Below are positions 14,933-25,778 of a DNA stretch of 64,000 bases, piece after piece. A program made the translations under genes and the position numbers. The notes beneath the pieces were generated by a model. The model was not told the DNA's origin, ran no database searches, and worked only from the letters and a program-made list of their open reading frames with translations. The stretch lies in contig NW_027469209.1 of the NCBI RefSeq assembly GCF_051020765.1, forward strand, positions 186,001 to 250,000. The letters are read 5' to 3'. The DNA is from Lasioglossum baleicum (taxonomy: Eukaryota > Arthropoda > Insecta > Hymenoptera > Halictidae). Position 1 is the first letter of the stretch. Every line of letters begins with the position of its first letter.

Positions 14933-16889
14933 TGTCACGTCCGTCACTGTGTTTTTGTTACAGGTACCAGGAGAGAGAAAAGAGAACAGTGACAGACGGA
15001 CGGTTGAGATATTATGATTAAAATGAGGAGTGGTCTTTCGTGCCGAGACAGCCGCGGGCTGTCATATGCACTAGGACAACCGATATTGCTATGGATGCAG
15101 TCAAGAAAAGAACGTCCGACGCGGTTACAAGAAGTGTCCCGACAAGAATCACACGCGAGATGATGCAACGAGAACGGTGAGTTTACAGGATTCAGCAATT
15201 ATACAAGATATTATACGACTCACCGCAATGTTGTATTAACACCTAATAATATTGTTGCAGCAGGAACTGGCGGTACTGGCAGTAGGTGTAGTACATCGGG
15301 TCTTCTATACAGATGTCCTCGAGGTGGGGAAGATCTGGTAGAGTTGCTGCTGCTCGGTTCGGGACGACGTTAGTGGCCTTGGATGCTGGCCGCAAGATGA
15401 CACGTTGATGAGCTGGCAGAGGAACGTCACGGATGATTCGGCAACGGACCCTGGGAACGATGATCGTGTCTCGGCTGTCGTCATCGTCGGCTATGTTGAT
15501 CACCTCTGGACAATCGACCGGATGTAGGACTGGCGTCGGAGCTCGCGAGAGGTCCGCGTGGTTGACCTCTTTAGGAGGGTTGCAAGGGCAACCGTATACA
15601 GAAACGTAATCGGACGCGTCACACGGAATGTGCTCGGTGGTTCCCAGAAGTTCTGTCCACTCGGTAGTGGCAATGATTTGATCGAGCACCGCTTTATTTC
15701 TCAACGCGCGTCTCGATTTAGCAAGTTGATACTTGCGTCCCGCTCGACGTGGGCGTCGCATGGGTAAGGAATAGTAATGACGGAATATTAATAAGATAAT
15801 GAAAATGAACTTCCATTTGTTATTAACCTTTTTGGTAGTTAACTCGCTTCACGTCTATAGTGGCGGCTCAGCGTTTCCACTGCGCACTTTAGACCAATTC
15901 TAGACGCGGCACGAGAACTTCTCTATGACTCGCTTCAAATTCCTTATTGGCGGCTCAGCGTTTCCACTGCGCACTTTAGACCAAGTCCGGATATGTCACG
16001 AGTTTAATATATTCGATGCAAGAACTGAATTGGAAGATGGTGTTGAGCTAACACAAGAATAACAAGATCGAAGCACTGGTATAACAACGATATATTAAAT
16101 AAGAACTGGTAAGTACACTGGTATACAATATATAAGTAGTATTATAATAGGAGTAGTAATTGGATTAATGAATAATGGATATAGTAATATGTTGTAGGAA
16201 TAATGTATGAGAATTAGGACTTGAGTTGAGTTGAGTTAGAGTTGGAATTGGAATTGGAATTAGGAGTGAAGGATCGACACACTTCACTATCGCGGAGCTA
16301 GACTGAACACGTCTGCTCTTGAAGTCGGAAGAAGCCGGACTGGCGGCTGAGGCCAGGTAGGCACGTCTGTGCGAGTCGCTGGCTGAAGGCGGACTGATGC
16401 AAGCGCCTGCTCTGCCTTGCCTCCTTCGTTCGGAGTGGGGATAGCTGACGCTGCAGTCTCTTTGTTCTTCAGTCGTCGGAGTGGGAGAACCGCTGACGCA
16501 GCAGCGTCTTTGCTCCCGGGGACTGCACGTGCATTTCTGCTGACGCTGCAGTCTCGTGGCTGTCCTATTGCCCTCTACGAGCGTGGGACTGCTGATGCAG
16601 CAGTCTTTGGACTTCTCGACGTTTCTAGAAGCTTCTAGATGCTTCCAGAGTGATGCAATACTTTATTGCATTATGTGTCGTGGTGATGGGTTGAAACTGA
16701 GGTAAGGTGTTGATCAAGGTGAAGTTATGGTGATGGGTAGAGACGGAGATAAGGATTAGAACAATAGAATAATGAAATCTTAATATTATGTTCTTATGTC
16801 TAGGGGACGGTGTGTGGATCTTATGCAGATCAGACCTTGTATACATAATGTATGTACAAGGCCAACGTCGTACATCGGACGACGTAACA
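14933..16889 (-). repeat. LTR2, 3' LTR of B
   Basis: 1957 bp, same length as its partner. Heat-shock array at 16612-16646. The Inr/DPE pair resembles that of H (AGACGTG type). Confidence 0.92.
15243..15761 (-). CDS. LTR-encoded protein ORF0 (172 aa), 3' LTR of B
   Basis: Variant of the LTR2 protein. The acidic motif reads EVINIADDDD instead of EVIDIADDDD, so the hydrophobic core is kept but one acid is lost. Residue 16 is Ser instead of Leu, and RDVPLPAHQRVIL replaces SDVPLPTHQRVVL. The antisense frame that is open in A, F and H is broken here while the sense frame is intact, which favours the sense frame as the real gene. Confidence 0.78.
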   Translation of the reverse strand: MRRPRRAGRKYQLAKSRRALRNKAVLDQIIATTEWTELLGTTEHIPCDASDYVSVYGCPCNPPKEVNHADLSRAPTPVLHPVDCPEVINIADDDDSRDTIIVPRVRCRIIRDVPLPAHQRVILRPASKATNVVPNRAAATLPDLPHLEDICIEDPMYYTYCQYRQFLLQQYY

Positions 16890-16956
16890 CCTCCCAACGC
16901 GGAAAAGAAATTTCTTACAAAGGAAGAAATTTCTCGCTCAACACTCGATCACACAC

Positions 16957-19101
16957 TCATTCATGCGACGCATCGTCCGGAGGTACTCCGCGCAGGGAGC
17001 ACAGTTCTCGGCAAGTATTTCCTATATTTGTACGAAACACTGGTCGCACTGAAATGTTGTCGGTGTCGGCACGTGGGGCTGGGGCTGGTTTTGTAATGTC
17101 CGACAAGTCGTATTCGCAATGTTCATTAATCGACTGTCTTTTCTCGGGGTTTAGGGTGGGTGGGGAATCACTTTGTTCACTAACACTTTTGTCTTTTCTG
17201 ATCTGCGTCCAGATGAGTGTCACGTTTCGCTGACGCGGGGTTTGCGTTGGATTATTCGGCGCACGCTTGAGTTTGTTTGCATGTACAATCTTAAAATGGT
17301 TCCCTACTTTAATTTTTACATTGTTTGAGTCTAGGATGTCGCAAATTTCGTGAGGACCCGTATATTGCGCATCGAATTTGCCCTTGCAGGGTTCTTTGAG
17401 TAGGAATACCTGTTCTATATCTTCCGGTGGTCGAAGGAGATTTTGCCGACGCTGGGCTTCGAATTTCGCTCGCTTATTCTCATAGGAATATCCGTTATCG
17501 CGAGGGTACTCGGATTTATATTGCTTTCTTGCTGACGCGTATTTCGCTGTAGCGCAGAGATTAATTTTATCGTATTTGTTTCGCTTCGCATGGCAACGTG
17601 CAGATGGAAGTTGAAAGGAATCGAGTTTCTGTGGATCATCAAAGATATGATTTTGAAGTAAGTTATGAAGTTCTTTTACTTTGGAGGCTTTGATATCCTT
17701 CTCTGGTTTAGAACTGTCGCTGGATTTATTGTGCAATATAGAACAGACCTGCTTACATATGGGTCTTGAAGATCTTTGATTGTCGTAGGAATGGAGTTGG
17801 TCTTGGAATTGATCGGGCTGGTTACCGGAGTTAGTATTGTCGGGATGGTTACCGAATGCGTCGGGATGATACCCAGAATTAGAAAGGTCGGGATGGTTAC
17901 CGAATACGTCGGGATGGTTCCCGGAATTAGAAAGGTCGGGATGGTTACCGAAGTTAGTATGAGAATCGGGCTGGTTACCGGAGTTAGTAATGTCGGGATG
18001 GTTACCGAATGCGTCGGGATGGTTCCCGGAATTGGAAAGGTCGGGATGGTTACCGAATACGTCGGGATGATACCCGGAATTAGAATGGTCGGGATGGTTA
18101 CCGAATACGTCGGGATGATACCCGGAATTAGAAAGGTCGGAAGAGTACGACTCGATTTCTTCCATCTCCAATGGGGGCAATCGAAATGAAACTCTTTCCG
18201 ACGAGGTGTTAAAACACCGGAGGCTCGCTTTGCCTTTACGATTGGTGACGACGCAGTCACCCAGGAATACATCCGGCGCTACATTAACACGGCGGATATA
18301 TCCCTGTTTGGGTCCTTCGACGTCGACCGCTATGCACGCAACGGTACGAGGTTCGAGGACGAATTCTTCGGTTTTCGGAGGAGTCTTTGTTCGGACTCGA
18401 TCCTCACGCTCCACGACCCGACTTCTCGCAGTGTACTCCGATATCTCTCGAGTCTCCTTCGATTCCGGCCGGCTTTTCACGGCGTTTTTCTCTAGGGAGT
18501 ACTTGATCGAATCCCGAGGAGGCATTGAAATAACCTCCGTCACCGGAGCTCTGCAAGGTCTGACCGCGGGTGCACGAGGATTTGAGGAAGACACTCGAAC
18601 GTTCCTTGCCGAATGTTCCTCACGCTTGGCGGCTGGAGTTTTAACGAGATCGTTGGTCATAGACGAAGGCATTGAAATAACCTCTGCTGCCAATTTATCG
18701 CGAGGCTCAGCCGTGGGCGCGCAAGGGTTCGAGAAGGGAACCCGAATGTTTCCTATCGTTATGTATTCATTCGCAAAGGAGATCTCGGCTCCTGTTCTGA
18801 AGAAGGGAGAACCGAGGATTCCGTCGATGTTAATTGGGAAGTTTTCTTCCAAGACATGAAATTCGATAGGGTTTTGACCCTGTAAGTGTATTTTAATCTG
18901 ACCGAGAGTTGGAATGGATCCCTCGGTTATTCCTTGGACTTCTATAGTGTTCGTATGATCTATAGGTAGATTTGGTTCTAGACTTGACGCACGAATTAAA
19001 TTGATCTCCGAACCCGTGTCTACCAAAAATTCACACTTCTTTTGTAATTGAGGGGCGGAGATTTTTACGCGCGGAATTGGTGAATCTGCAGCAAGATTTA
19101 C
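16957..19101 (-). CDS. pro: Protease-repeat-integrase-tail protein, element B
   Basis: Read in the -1 frame from gag. Order: protease (DTGSEINLIRAS, DGILGSPFF); linker with CIAVDVEGPKQGYIRRV; NHPD/NQPD repeat; a basic block (AKYASARKQYKSEY); an integrase C-terminal GPY/F-type module (FDAQYTGPHEICDI ... VHANKLKRAP); then a segment like the glycoprotein cytoplasmic tail (DNISVRPVFRT). Reverse transcriptase, RNase H and the integrase HHCC/DDE core are absent: no YxDD motif is seen. About 714 residues if counted from the gag stop. Whether the fused tail has a role is unknown. Confidence 0.87.
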   Translation of the reverse strand, partial: VNLAADSPIPRVKISAPQLQKKCEFLVDTGSEINLIRASSLEPNLPIDHTNTIEVQGITEGSIPTLGQIKIHLQGQNPIEFHVLEENFPINIDGILGSPFFRTGAEISFANEYITIGNIRVPFSNPCAPTAEPRDKLAAEVISMPSSMTNDLVKTPAAKREEHSARNVRVSSSNPRAPAVRPCRAPVTEVISMPPRDSIKYSLEKNAVKSRPESKETREISEYTARSRVVEREDRVRTKTPPKTEEFVLEPRTVACIAVDVEGPKQGYIRRVNVAPDVFLGDCVVTNRKGKASLRCFNTSSERVSFRLPPLEMEEIESYSSDLSNSGYHPDVFGNHPDHSNSGYHPDVFGNHPDLSNSGNHPDAFGNHPDITNSGNQPDSHTNFGNHPDLSNSGNHPDVFGNHPDLSNSGYHPDAFGNHPDNTNSGNQPDQFQDQLHSYDNQRSSRPICKQVCSILHNKSSDSSKPEKDIKASKVKELHNLLQNHIFDDPQKLDSFQLPSARCHAKRNKYDKINLCATAKYASARKQYKSEYPRDNGYSYENKRAKFEAQRRQNLLRPPEDIEQVFLLKEPCKGKFDAQYTGPHEICDILDSNNVKIKVGNHFKIVHANKLKRAPNNPTQTPRQRNVTLIWTQIRKDKSVSEQSDSPPTLNPEKRQSINEHCEYDLSDITKPAPAPRADTDNISVRPVFRTNIGNTCRELCSLRGVPPDDASHE
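17805..18137 (-). repeat. Coding NHPD/NQPD repeat, element B
   Basis: Tandem units encoding SNSGYHPDVFGNHPD-type and TNSGNQPD-type peptides. Unit number and order differ from A, F and H. Confidence 0.85.
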
Positions 19102-20456
19102 TGCTGAGACGAATCGTCGGACTGGTCGTTCGTCCGGATAGCTGTTTGGGTGCGGGCTGTAGTTTGGGTTGAAGATGCGGCCTCCCGCCTTGGGCTGGCT
19201 TCGGTCGGGAGGCCGGACTCGTTTCCCGACCTCCTATTATTATTAAAAGCGCGCTTACGGCACTCGTGAATATCGTGCCCGGGGACTTTGCAGTAGTTGC
19301 AAAATTTGTTAGAGCTTGAAGGGCGATCTGTGCGACCATCGCGGTACGTGTTTTGGTCGCGAGGATTATTTTCCCATCGCCGTTGCGGCGTCGGGGAGCG
19401 ATAAGAGTCCCGGTTTAAGTTTCTCGAGGACTGCTGAGACGAGTCCGGTCTGTTATCGCGGCGTTCTTGAGTTCGCTCTGGAATGTCACGAGGGGACTCG
19501 TACGTGGAACGCTGGCGATGCGGCCGGTTATCAGAGAAGCTGACTCGTTTTTCTTCGCGGATCAGTTCTCGTCGACGAGTCTGGTCTGACTCATACTGCC
19601 TGTAAGCAGAGATGGCTGCTTCGAAAACAGTGGCAGGATTTCGCGAAGGGCAATGAAGCACTTCGGCACGCAGCTGGGGAAGGAGACCTCGTAGAAAACA
19701 ATCTACTACGAAGCGATCTAATTCTTCGTAATCAAGGCCAATATCTGTGGCATCTTGAATCGCGGTTCGAAGGTCTTTAACGCGATTAATGAAGTCTAGG
19801 ATGTGCTCGTTTGGAGCTTGGAGTACACTCGCGAGATCGCCACGGTACTGGTCAACGAATTTGTATGGGCCCAGTACTGTTCGTAATTTCTCGCATAGTG
19901 CAGAAATTGTGAATATGTGCTGGCCTTCTATAGCGGCATAAGCACGATCGTGGAGTTTATTGCAGAGCAATTTTGTGAGGGCACGCTCTGCAGTGGCCGG
20001 TACGGTGTCACGCGCGCGTTTGCATGCGCGTATGAATTGTAGGACGGAAGACGAAGTTCCGTCGAATCTAGGGACAAGCTCGGCGGCTTGTTTTAGAGCG
20101 AAATTACCAGTAGGTTCATACTGTGGGATTTCGCGTGGCTCTGGCGGTGAAGGTTCCCGCATATTAGAGACGTTACTAGGGCCTGGTGTAGGCGATTGTT
20201 GACGTAGGGTTTGACTCGTGATTTGGATGTTGCGAAGCTCTTTTCGTATTTCGTCGAGCATATTCTTTTGGTTTTGTGCGTCTTCTTCGTATTTGAGACG
20301 CAATTTGGCAATAAAATCAGTTTCTTCTTTGAGATAGTGCTCTCTACGGGCGAGGTCTTGTGCGTATAGGAGTAGCTCTTCCTCGGTCATTGGGGGAAGG
20401 TCTGTGTTAGGATCTGCTCGGAGATCCTTTTGAGATCGCGTGATTGGGCGAGACAT
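19098..20456 (-). CDS. gag: Gag polyprotein, element B (452 aa)
   Basis: Intact copy of the LTR2 Gag with coiled-coil N-terminus, capsid-like domain and knuckle CNYCKVPGHDIHEC. Differs from A by scattered substitutions, for example REHYL for REQYL and a Val in the knuckle. Confidence 0.92.
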   Translation of the reverse strand: MSRPITRSQKDLRADPNTDLPPMTEEELLLYAQDLARREHYLKEETDFIAKLRLKYEEDAQNQKNMLDEIRKELRNIQITSQTLRQQSPTPGPSNVSNMREPSPPEPREIPQYEPTGNFALKQAAELVPRFDGTSSSVLQFIRACKRARDTVPATAERALTKLLCNKLHDRAYAAIEGQHIFTISALCEKLRTVLGPYKFVDQYRGDLASVLQAPNEHILDFINRVKDLRTAIQDATDIGLDYEELDRFVVDCFLRGLLPQLRAEVLHCPSRNPATVFEAAISAYRQYESDQTRRRELIREEKRVSFSDNRPHRQRSTYESPRDIPERTQERRDNRPDSSQQSSRNLNRDSYRSPTPQRRWENNPRDQNTYRDGRTDRPSSSNKFCNYCKVPGHDIHECRKRAFNNNRRSGNESGLPTEASPRREAASSTQTTARTQTAIRTNDQSDDSSQQ

Positions 20457-20548
20457 TTTGAAAGATATAAATGGGATTTAAGAAATGTGAACTTCGTACT
20501 GACACGCGTCGGGGCTTATTAATGCAAATATCGGCGACCACTTCGATG

Positions 20549-20565
20549 TCCTACCGACTGCGCCA
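20549..20565 (-). other. Primer-binding site, tRNA-Ser (element B)
   Basis: Full 17-nt match on the minus strand, 4 nt inside the 5' LTR end at 20570. Confidence 0.85.
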
Positions 20566-20569
20566 AATT

Positions 20570-22526
20570 TGTCACGTCCGTCACTGTGTTTTTGTTACAG
20601 GTACCAGGAGAGAGAAAAGAGAACAGTGACAGACGGACGGTTGAGATATTATGATTAAAATGAGGAGTGGTCTTTCGTGCCGAGACAGCCGCGGGCTGTC
20701 ATATGCACTAGGACAACCGATATTGCTATGGATGCAGTCAAGAAAAGAACGTCCGACGCGGTTACAAGAAGTGTCCCGACAAGAATCACACGCGAGATGA
20801 TGCAACGAGAACGGTGAGTTTACAGGATTCAGCAATTATACAAGATATTATACGACTCACCGCAATGTTGTATTAACACCTAATAATATTGTTGCAGCAG
20901 GAACTGGCGGTACTGGCAGTAGGTGTAGTACATCGGGTCTTCTATACAGATGTCCTCGAGGTGGGGAAGATCTGGTAGAGTTGCTGCTGCTCGGTTCGGG
21001 ACGACGTTAGTGGCCTTGGATGCTGGCCGCAAGATGACACGTTGATGAGCTGGCAGAGGAACGTCACGGATGATTCGGCAACGGACCCTGGGAACGATGA
21101 TCGTGTCTCGGCTGTCGTCATCGTCGGCTATGTTGATCACCTCTGGACAATCGACCGGATGTAGGACTGGCGTCGGAGCTCGCGAGAGGTCCGCGTGGTT
21201 GACCTCTTTAGGAGGGTTGCAAGGGCAACCGTATACAGAAACGTAATCGGACGCGTCACACGGAATGTGCTCGGTGGTTCCCAGAAGTTCTGTCCACTCG
21301 GTAGTGGCAATGATTTGATCGAGCACCGCTTTATTTCTCAACGCGCGTCTCGATTTAGCAAGTTGATACTTGCGTCCCGCTCGACGTGGGCGTCGCATGG
21401 GTAAGGAATAGTAATGACGGAATATTAATAAGATAATGAAAATGAACTTCCATTTGTTATTAACCTTTTTGGTAGTTAACTCGCTTCACGTCTATAGTGG
21501 CGGCTCAGCGTTTCCACTGCGCACTTTAGACCAATTCTAGACGCGGCACGAGAACTTCTCTATGACTCGCTTCAAATTCCTTATTGGCGGCTCAGCGTTT
21601 CCACTGCGCACTTTAGACCAAGTCCGGATATGTCACGAGTTTAATATATTCGATGCAAGAACTGAATTGGAAGATGGTGTTGAGCTAACACAAGAATAAC
21701 AAGATCGAAGCACTGGTATAACAACGATATATTAAATAAGAACTGGTAAGTACACTGGTATACAATATATAAGTAGTATTATAATAGGAGTAGTAATTGG
21801 ATTAATGAATAATGGATATAGTAATATGTTGTAGGAATAATGTATGAGAATTAGGACTTGAGTTGAGTTGAGTTAGAGTTGGAATTGGAATTGGAATTAG
21901 GAGTGAAGGATCGACACACTTCACTATCGCGGAGCTAGACTGAACACGTCTGCTCTTGAAGTCGGAAGAAGCCGGACTGGCGGCTGAGGCCAGGTAGGCA
22001 CGTCTGTGCGAGTCGCTGGCTGAAGGCGGACTGATGCAAGCGCCTGCTCTGCCTTGCCTCCTTCGTTCGGAGTGGGGATAGCTGACGCTGCAGTCTCTTT
22101 GTTCTTCAGTCGTCGGAGTGGGAGAACCGCTGACGCAGCAGCGTCTTTGCTCCCGGGGACTGCACGTGCATTTCTGCTGACGCTGCAGTCTCGTGGCTGT
22201 CCTATTGCCCTCTACGAGCGTGGGACTGCTGATGCAGCAGTCTTTGGACTTCTCGACGTTTCTAGAAGCTTCTAGATGCTTCCAGAGTGATGCAATACTT
22301 TATTGCATTATGTGTCGTGGTGATGGGTTGAAACTGAGGTAAGGTGTTGATCAAGGTGAAGTTATGGTGATGGGTAGAGACGGAGATAAGGATTAGAACA
22401 ATAGAATAATGAAATCTTAATATTATGTTCTTATGTCTAGGGGACGGTGTGTGGATCTTATGCAGATCAGACCTTGTATACATAATGTATGTACAAGGCC
22501 AACGTCGTACATCGGACGACGTAACA
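20570..22526 (-). repeat. LTR2, 5' LTR of B
   Basis: 1957 bp ending GACGTAACA at 22526, next to target CCTA. Heat-shock array at 22249-22283. Confidence 0.92.
20880..21398 (-). CDS. LTR-encoded protein ORF0 (172 aa), 5' LTR of B
   Basis: Identical in protein sequence to the 3' LTR copy at 15243-15761, including the EVINIADDDD variant. In this LTR it precedes gag on the same strand. Confidence 0.78.
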   Translation of the reverse strand: MRRPRRAGRKYQLAKSRRALRNKAVLDQIIATTEWTELLGTTEHIPCDASDYVSVYGCPCNPPKEVNHADLSRAPTPVLHPVDCPEVINIADDDDSRDTIIVPRVRCRIIRDVPLPAHQRVILRPASKATNVVPNRAAATLPDLPHLEDICIEDPMYYTYCQYRQFLLQQYY

Positions 22527-22530
22527 CCTA

Positions 22531-23013
22531 TTTATTTATTTAAATAAATTGGGACTTAGAATATTTTCGAGCGCTTGCTCTTGCAAGGCGTTTCGATGTA
22601 AATTTTATATGTCATATGATTAGTTGACATCATTTGTCGACCGATCATATGTTTGAAAATATTCTAAGTACTTTTGAAAATTACCAAAAATCGAAATTTT
22701 GGTAAAGTCTAAACAAACGCGAATTGAGAACATAACCTACAAATTTTTAGGTTAGTTTCATGATTTTCGCTCACGAGTCCAATGATATTTCAATCTTCGA
22801 GTTTGGGCCATTTTTGGCTATTTTAGGAATTTGACAGATTTTGGATTTTAGGTTATGTTGATGGATTTCAATCAGATGTACGTGGTGTTAAGGATTCATT
22901 GTTATGAAGGATTTTTAGGAGTTTTGGAATCTTTAAAGGGGAACGCTCGCTCTTATGTATCTAATTTTACATGTAGTCTTAAAGCTAACGTCGGAGGTGC
23001 GACCGACGTCACA
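22531..23013 (-). mobile_element. Solo LTR1, second part
   Basis: Continuation of the LTR interrupted by B. Contains the hairpin cluster (reverse complement) and ends at the LTR 5' terminus GACGTCACA (23013), followed by the CACG duplication. The open frame at 22855-23133 crosses this boundary and is not a gene. Confidence 0.88.
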
Positions 23014-23017
23014 CACG

Positions 23018-23371
23018 ATATAGAGAACAAATGTCAGACGTTCAAAAACAATTTGTTAATGGTTCGACTACCGGCGACCGTTTTCGTGTCCTACCGACTG
23101 CGCCAAATTTGTATGTCACGTCCCACGTCCTAGGCAAAGAAGATGACTCCAGGAGGCGGCACGTGGAAAGAAGAGGAAACGGTCTTTTTCGCCAAGACAG
23201 CCAGACGGGCAGTCATATGCGCTAGGACACCGATAGTCATTTGGAAAACCGGCACCCGCTTGCAGTCAACGCGGATGGCGATACTTATACGTTAACGCAA
23301 CGAACGCGGTGAGTTGACATGGGGTAAAGATGGATACAAGATACTGATTCTCACCGGTTTGTTGTTACGCC
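23018..23371 (-). mobile_element. Element D, segment 2 (leader, PBS, end of 5' LTR3)
   Basis: Resumes D's gag leader (reverse complement of the sequence upstream of gag in G), then the PBS, then the 3' end of the 5' LTR3 from 23114. Cut by solo LTR4-A at target CGCC (23368-23371). Confidence 0.85.
23089..23105 (-). other. Primer-binding site, tRNA-Ser (element D)
   Basis: Full 17-nt match on the minus strand, between the D leader and its LTR3. Confidence 0.85.
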
Positions 23372-23858
23372 TGTTACGTCCCGGGACGTCGGACGACGAA
23401 AAATATATAAAACCGTCGAACGCGACCGCGGAGAAAACGTATTTCAAAATGCTCCAGCTTTCGAATCCACGCGGCGACTACTTCCGCGTCTAATTCGGGA
23501 ATCGCGAGACGAGAACAGCACTAAATGAATACGCGTATATGAATAATAAATGAATCGACTCACCAGCTCAGCAACGTAGATAAATTAATGTCTTCGTAGG
23601 AGCTTCACGGGCCGTCGATACAATCTGGATCGCTCGATTCTCCTTGGCGAAGGCTGCATACGTGAACGCTCGCTTTAGCGTACGTTGAAATTCTGGATCT
23701 CCGTGCAGCATACGATAACGCTCGCTTTAGCGTACGTTGAATATTCTGGATCTCCGTACTGCATATGATAACGCTCGCTTTAGCGTACGTTGTCTATTCT
23801 GGTGCGAGGGTTTAGCCGCTCGATGGAAGGCGCAATTGCAATTGCGAGTTGTATGCGT
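23372..23858 (+). mobile_element. Solo LTR4-A, first part (interrupted by C)
   Basis: Begins TGTTACGTCCCGGGACGT; the last twelve bases ACGTCCCGGGACGT-like palindrome sits at the LTR terminus. It resumes at 32426 after element C and ends at 33359. Target duplication CGCC (23368-23371 and 33360-33363). About 1.42 kb combined. No convincing gene inside. Confidence 0.85.
23655..23808 (+). repeat. Three tandem about 55-bp units in LTR4
   Basis: Each unit contains AACGCTCGCTTTAGCGTACG, a GCATA start and a TTCTGGATCTCC spacer. The same three-unit array, diverged, is in LTR4-B (34987-35121). Confidence 0.75.
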
Positions 23859-25291
23859 TGTGACGTCGGCCGCACCTCCGACGTTAGCTTTAAGACTACA
23901 TGTAAAATTAGATACATAAGAGCGAGCGTTCCCCTTTAAAGATTCCAAACCTCCTAAAAATCCTTCATAACAATGAATCCTTAACACCACGTACATTTGA
24001 TTGAAATCCATCAACATAACCTAAAATCCAAAATCTGTCAAAATCCTAAAATAGCCAAAAATGGCCCAAACTCGAAGATTAAAATATCATTGGACTCGTG
24101 AGCGAAAATCATGAAACTAACCTAAAAATTTGTAGGTTATGTTCTCAATTCGCGTTTGTTTAGACTTTACCAAAATTTCGATTTTTGGTAATTTTCAAAA
24201 GTACTTAGAATATTTTCAAACATATGATCGGTCGACAAATGATGTCAACTAATCATATGACATATAAAATTTACATCGAAACGCCTTGCAAGAGCAAGCG
24301 CTCGAAAATATTCTAAGTCCCAATTTATTTAAATAAATAAATAGGTACGCCAATGGTTACCACTTGATTTTCGAGTCCTGCACCACTGGGAACGAAAACT
24401 GCTGACTCTAGTGCGGCGGCCATCGCGCTGTTTACGACGAAGACCGGCACAAAGAGGACACGGTCCCCTTTTGCGAAGTCAGCATTTTTCGGACGAACGT
24501 TGTTCGTCGACGAACGTTCGATTCTCCCCAGTCCTCTCCGGGGACCCGAGTGGGTCAGTCGAGTTTTCGTCAATCTTCCAAGTCCAGACTATTTAGACAT
24601 AGTCTTTCCAAATCCAGATTGTTTAGACACAATCTTTCCAAATCCATACTGTTTAGACACAGTCCCTAATACCATTCAGTAATATCGTATTCTTATTCGT
24701 TTAATTCAAATATTACTTCGTTTATTCAATTAAACATTTTTATTGCGTTTCATATTTCGTACTTAGTACGTATTTCGATTTCGTTAATAATAAGCATCTT
24801 TACCGTTGTATTCTTTTACGTTTATAATATACTTTGTTTTACCAGAGTCAATCTAAATCCCAATTATTATTTCCTTGCTCCTAACTTCGTAGTTTGAAGT
24901 GACACGTTGTTAGTTAGAGATAGAGTTCTCACTGGAAAGTTCGCGAATAGTATTCCTTATTCAATTTCCTGTTACGTGTTCGCGTACGTGCGTGATAGTG
25001 ATAGACTTGCTCGCATAGCAAGCTCCGCAGCATCCACGTCCGTTTTCTCGAATCAAAATATCGTCAACCACGCGGACGATATTCGCGAGATAAATTCACG
25101 GGATCGCACAGCGTCCACGCCCGTTTTCGCTAGTTAAAATATCGTCAATCACGCGGACGATATTCGTGAGTTAGATTCACGGTATCGTACAGCGTCCACG
25201 CCCGTTTCCTCAACGAGCGCATCCGTCTACAATACCGTAGCAGCCAGCTGTCAATCATTGGAGGTCGTTCCTGTCAAATATTGACGTGACA
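23859..25291 (+). repeat. LTR1, 5' LTR of C (short form)
   Basis: 1433 bp, collinear with the first 1433 bp of the 3' LTR. It then passes directly from GACGTGACAGAATTTGGCGC into the PBS, lacking the terminal 365 bp. The long LTR has a nearly identical junction sequence internally, so the short form is explained by a deletion between these two copies. Confidence 0.82.
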
Positions 25292-25296
25292 GAATT

Positions 25297-25313
25297 TGGC
25301 GCAGTCGGTAGGA
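25297..25313 (+). other. Primer-binding site 1, tRNA-Ser (element C)
   Basis: Full 17-nt match right after the short LTR. Confidence 0.85.
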
Positions 25314-25368
25314 CACTCGTTGGTCACCGATGTTAGAGACACCGTCAACACTTTTGTAGGATACGTCA

Positions 25369-25422
25369 TGTGTCCTACCTCTGCCAAAATTTGTTGTGAC
25401 AAATTTGGCGCAGTCGGTAGGA
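25369..25422 (+). other. Second PBS copy in an imperfect hairpin (element C leader)
   Basis: A second 17-nt PBS match lies at 25406-25422, 109 bp after the first, followed by the same TCGTTGGTCACCGATGTTAG sequence. Just upstream (25369-25390) TGTCCTACC...GCCAAAATTT is partly complementary to it, so the second PBS could fold back. Confidence 0.7.
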
Positions 25423-25778
25423 CAGTCGTTGGTCACCGATGTTAGAAGCACGGCATCGAGGAATAAAAATAGAATCAGTGTTAGCACGCGAACCCCTGCG
25501 CGTTCCATCATTGTTTGACAATTTAACGCAGTAGACTTAGAGTCCGTGAAAGCATAGTGTCAGTTAAAAGTGCGACGGGCAGTGAAGGAAATGCCCTTTC
25601 GCCCACGTTACATACTCAAATTATTTTTCGCGATGTTCGTACTCAGTACAAATTCATCGAGAGTTTTAGTGAACGTTAAAGTGCGACGGGCGGTTTAGAA
25701 AACGCCCCTTCGCCCACGTTATATAGTCGGATTATTTTTCGCGAATTTCATACTTAGAAATTTTCAAGCGACGCAATC

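Larger units (their letters stand above)
14933..22526 (-). mobile_element. Element B: complete LTR2 gag-protease retroelement
   Basis: 7594 bp with two LTRs of 1957 bp each, target duplication CCTA (14929-14932 and 22527-22530), PBS, gag, protease-tail frame and polypurine tract (16890-16897, complement). The target is the solo LTR1. No reverse transcriptase, RNase H or integrase core is present. Intact frames, equal LTR lengths and a perfect duplication point to a recent insertion. Confidence 0.93.

Noticed and set aside
23372..23858. LTR4 as a full coding retroelement
   Set aside because: Both copies are flanked by target duplications directly at LTR ends with no internal region, so they are solo LTRs.
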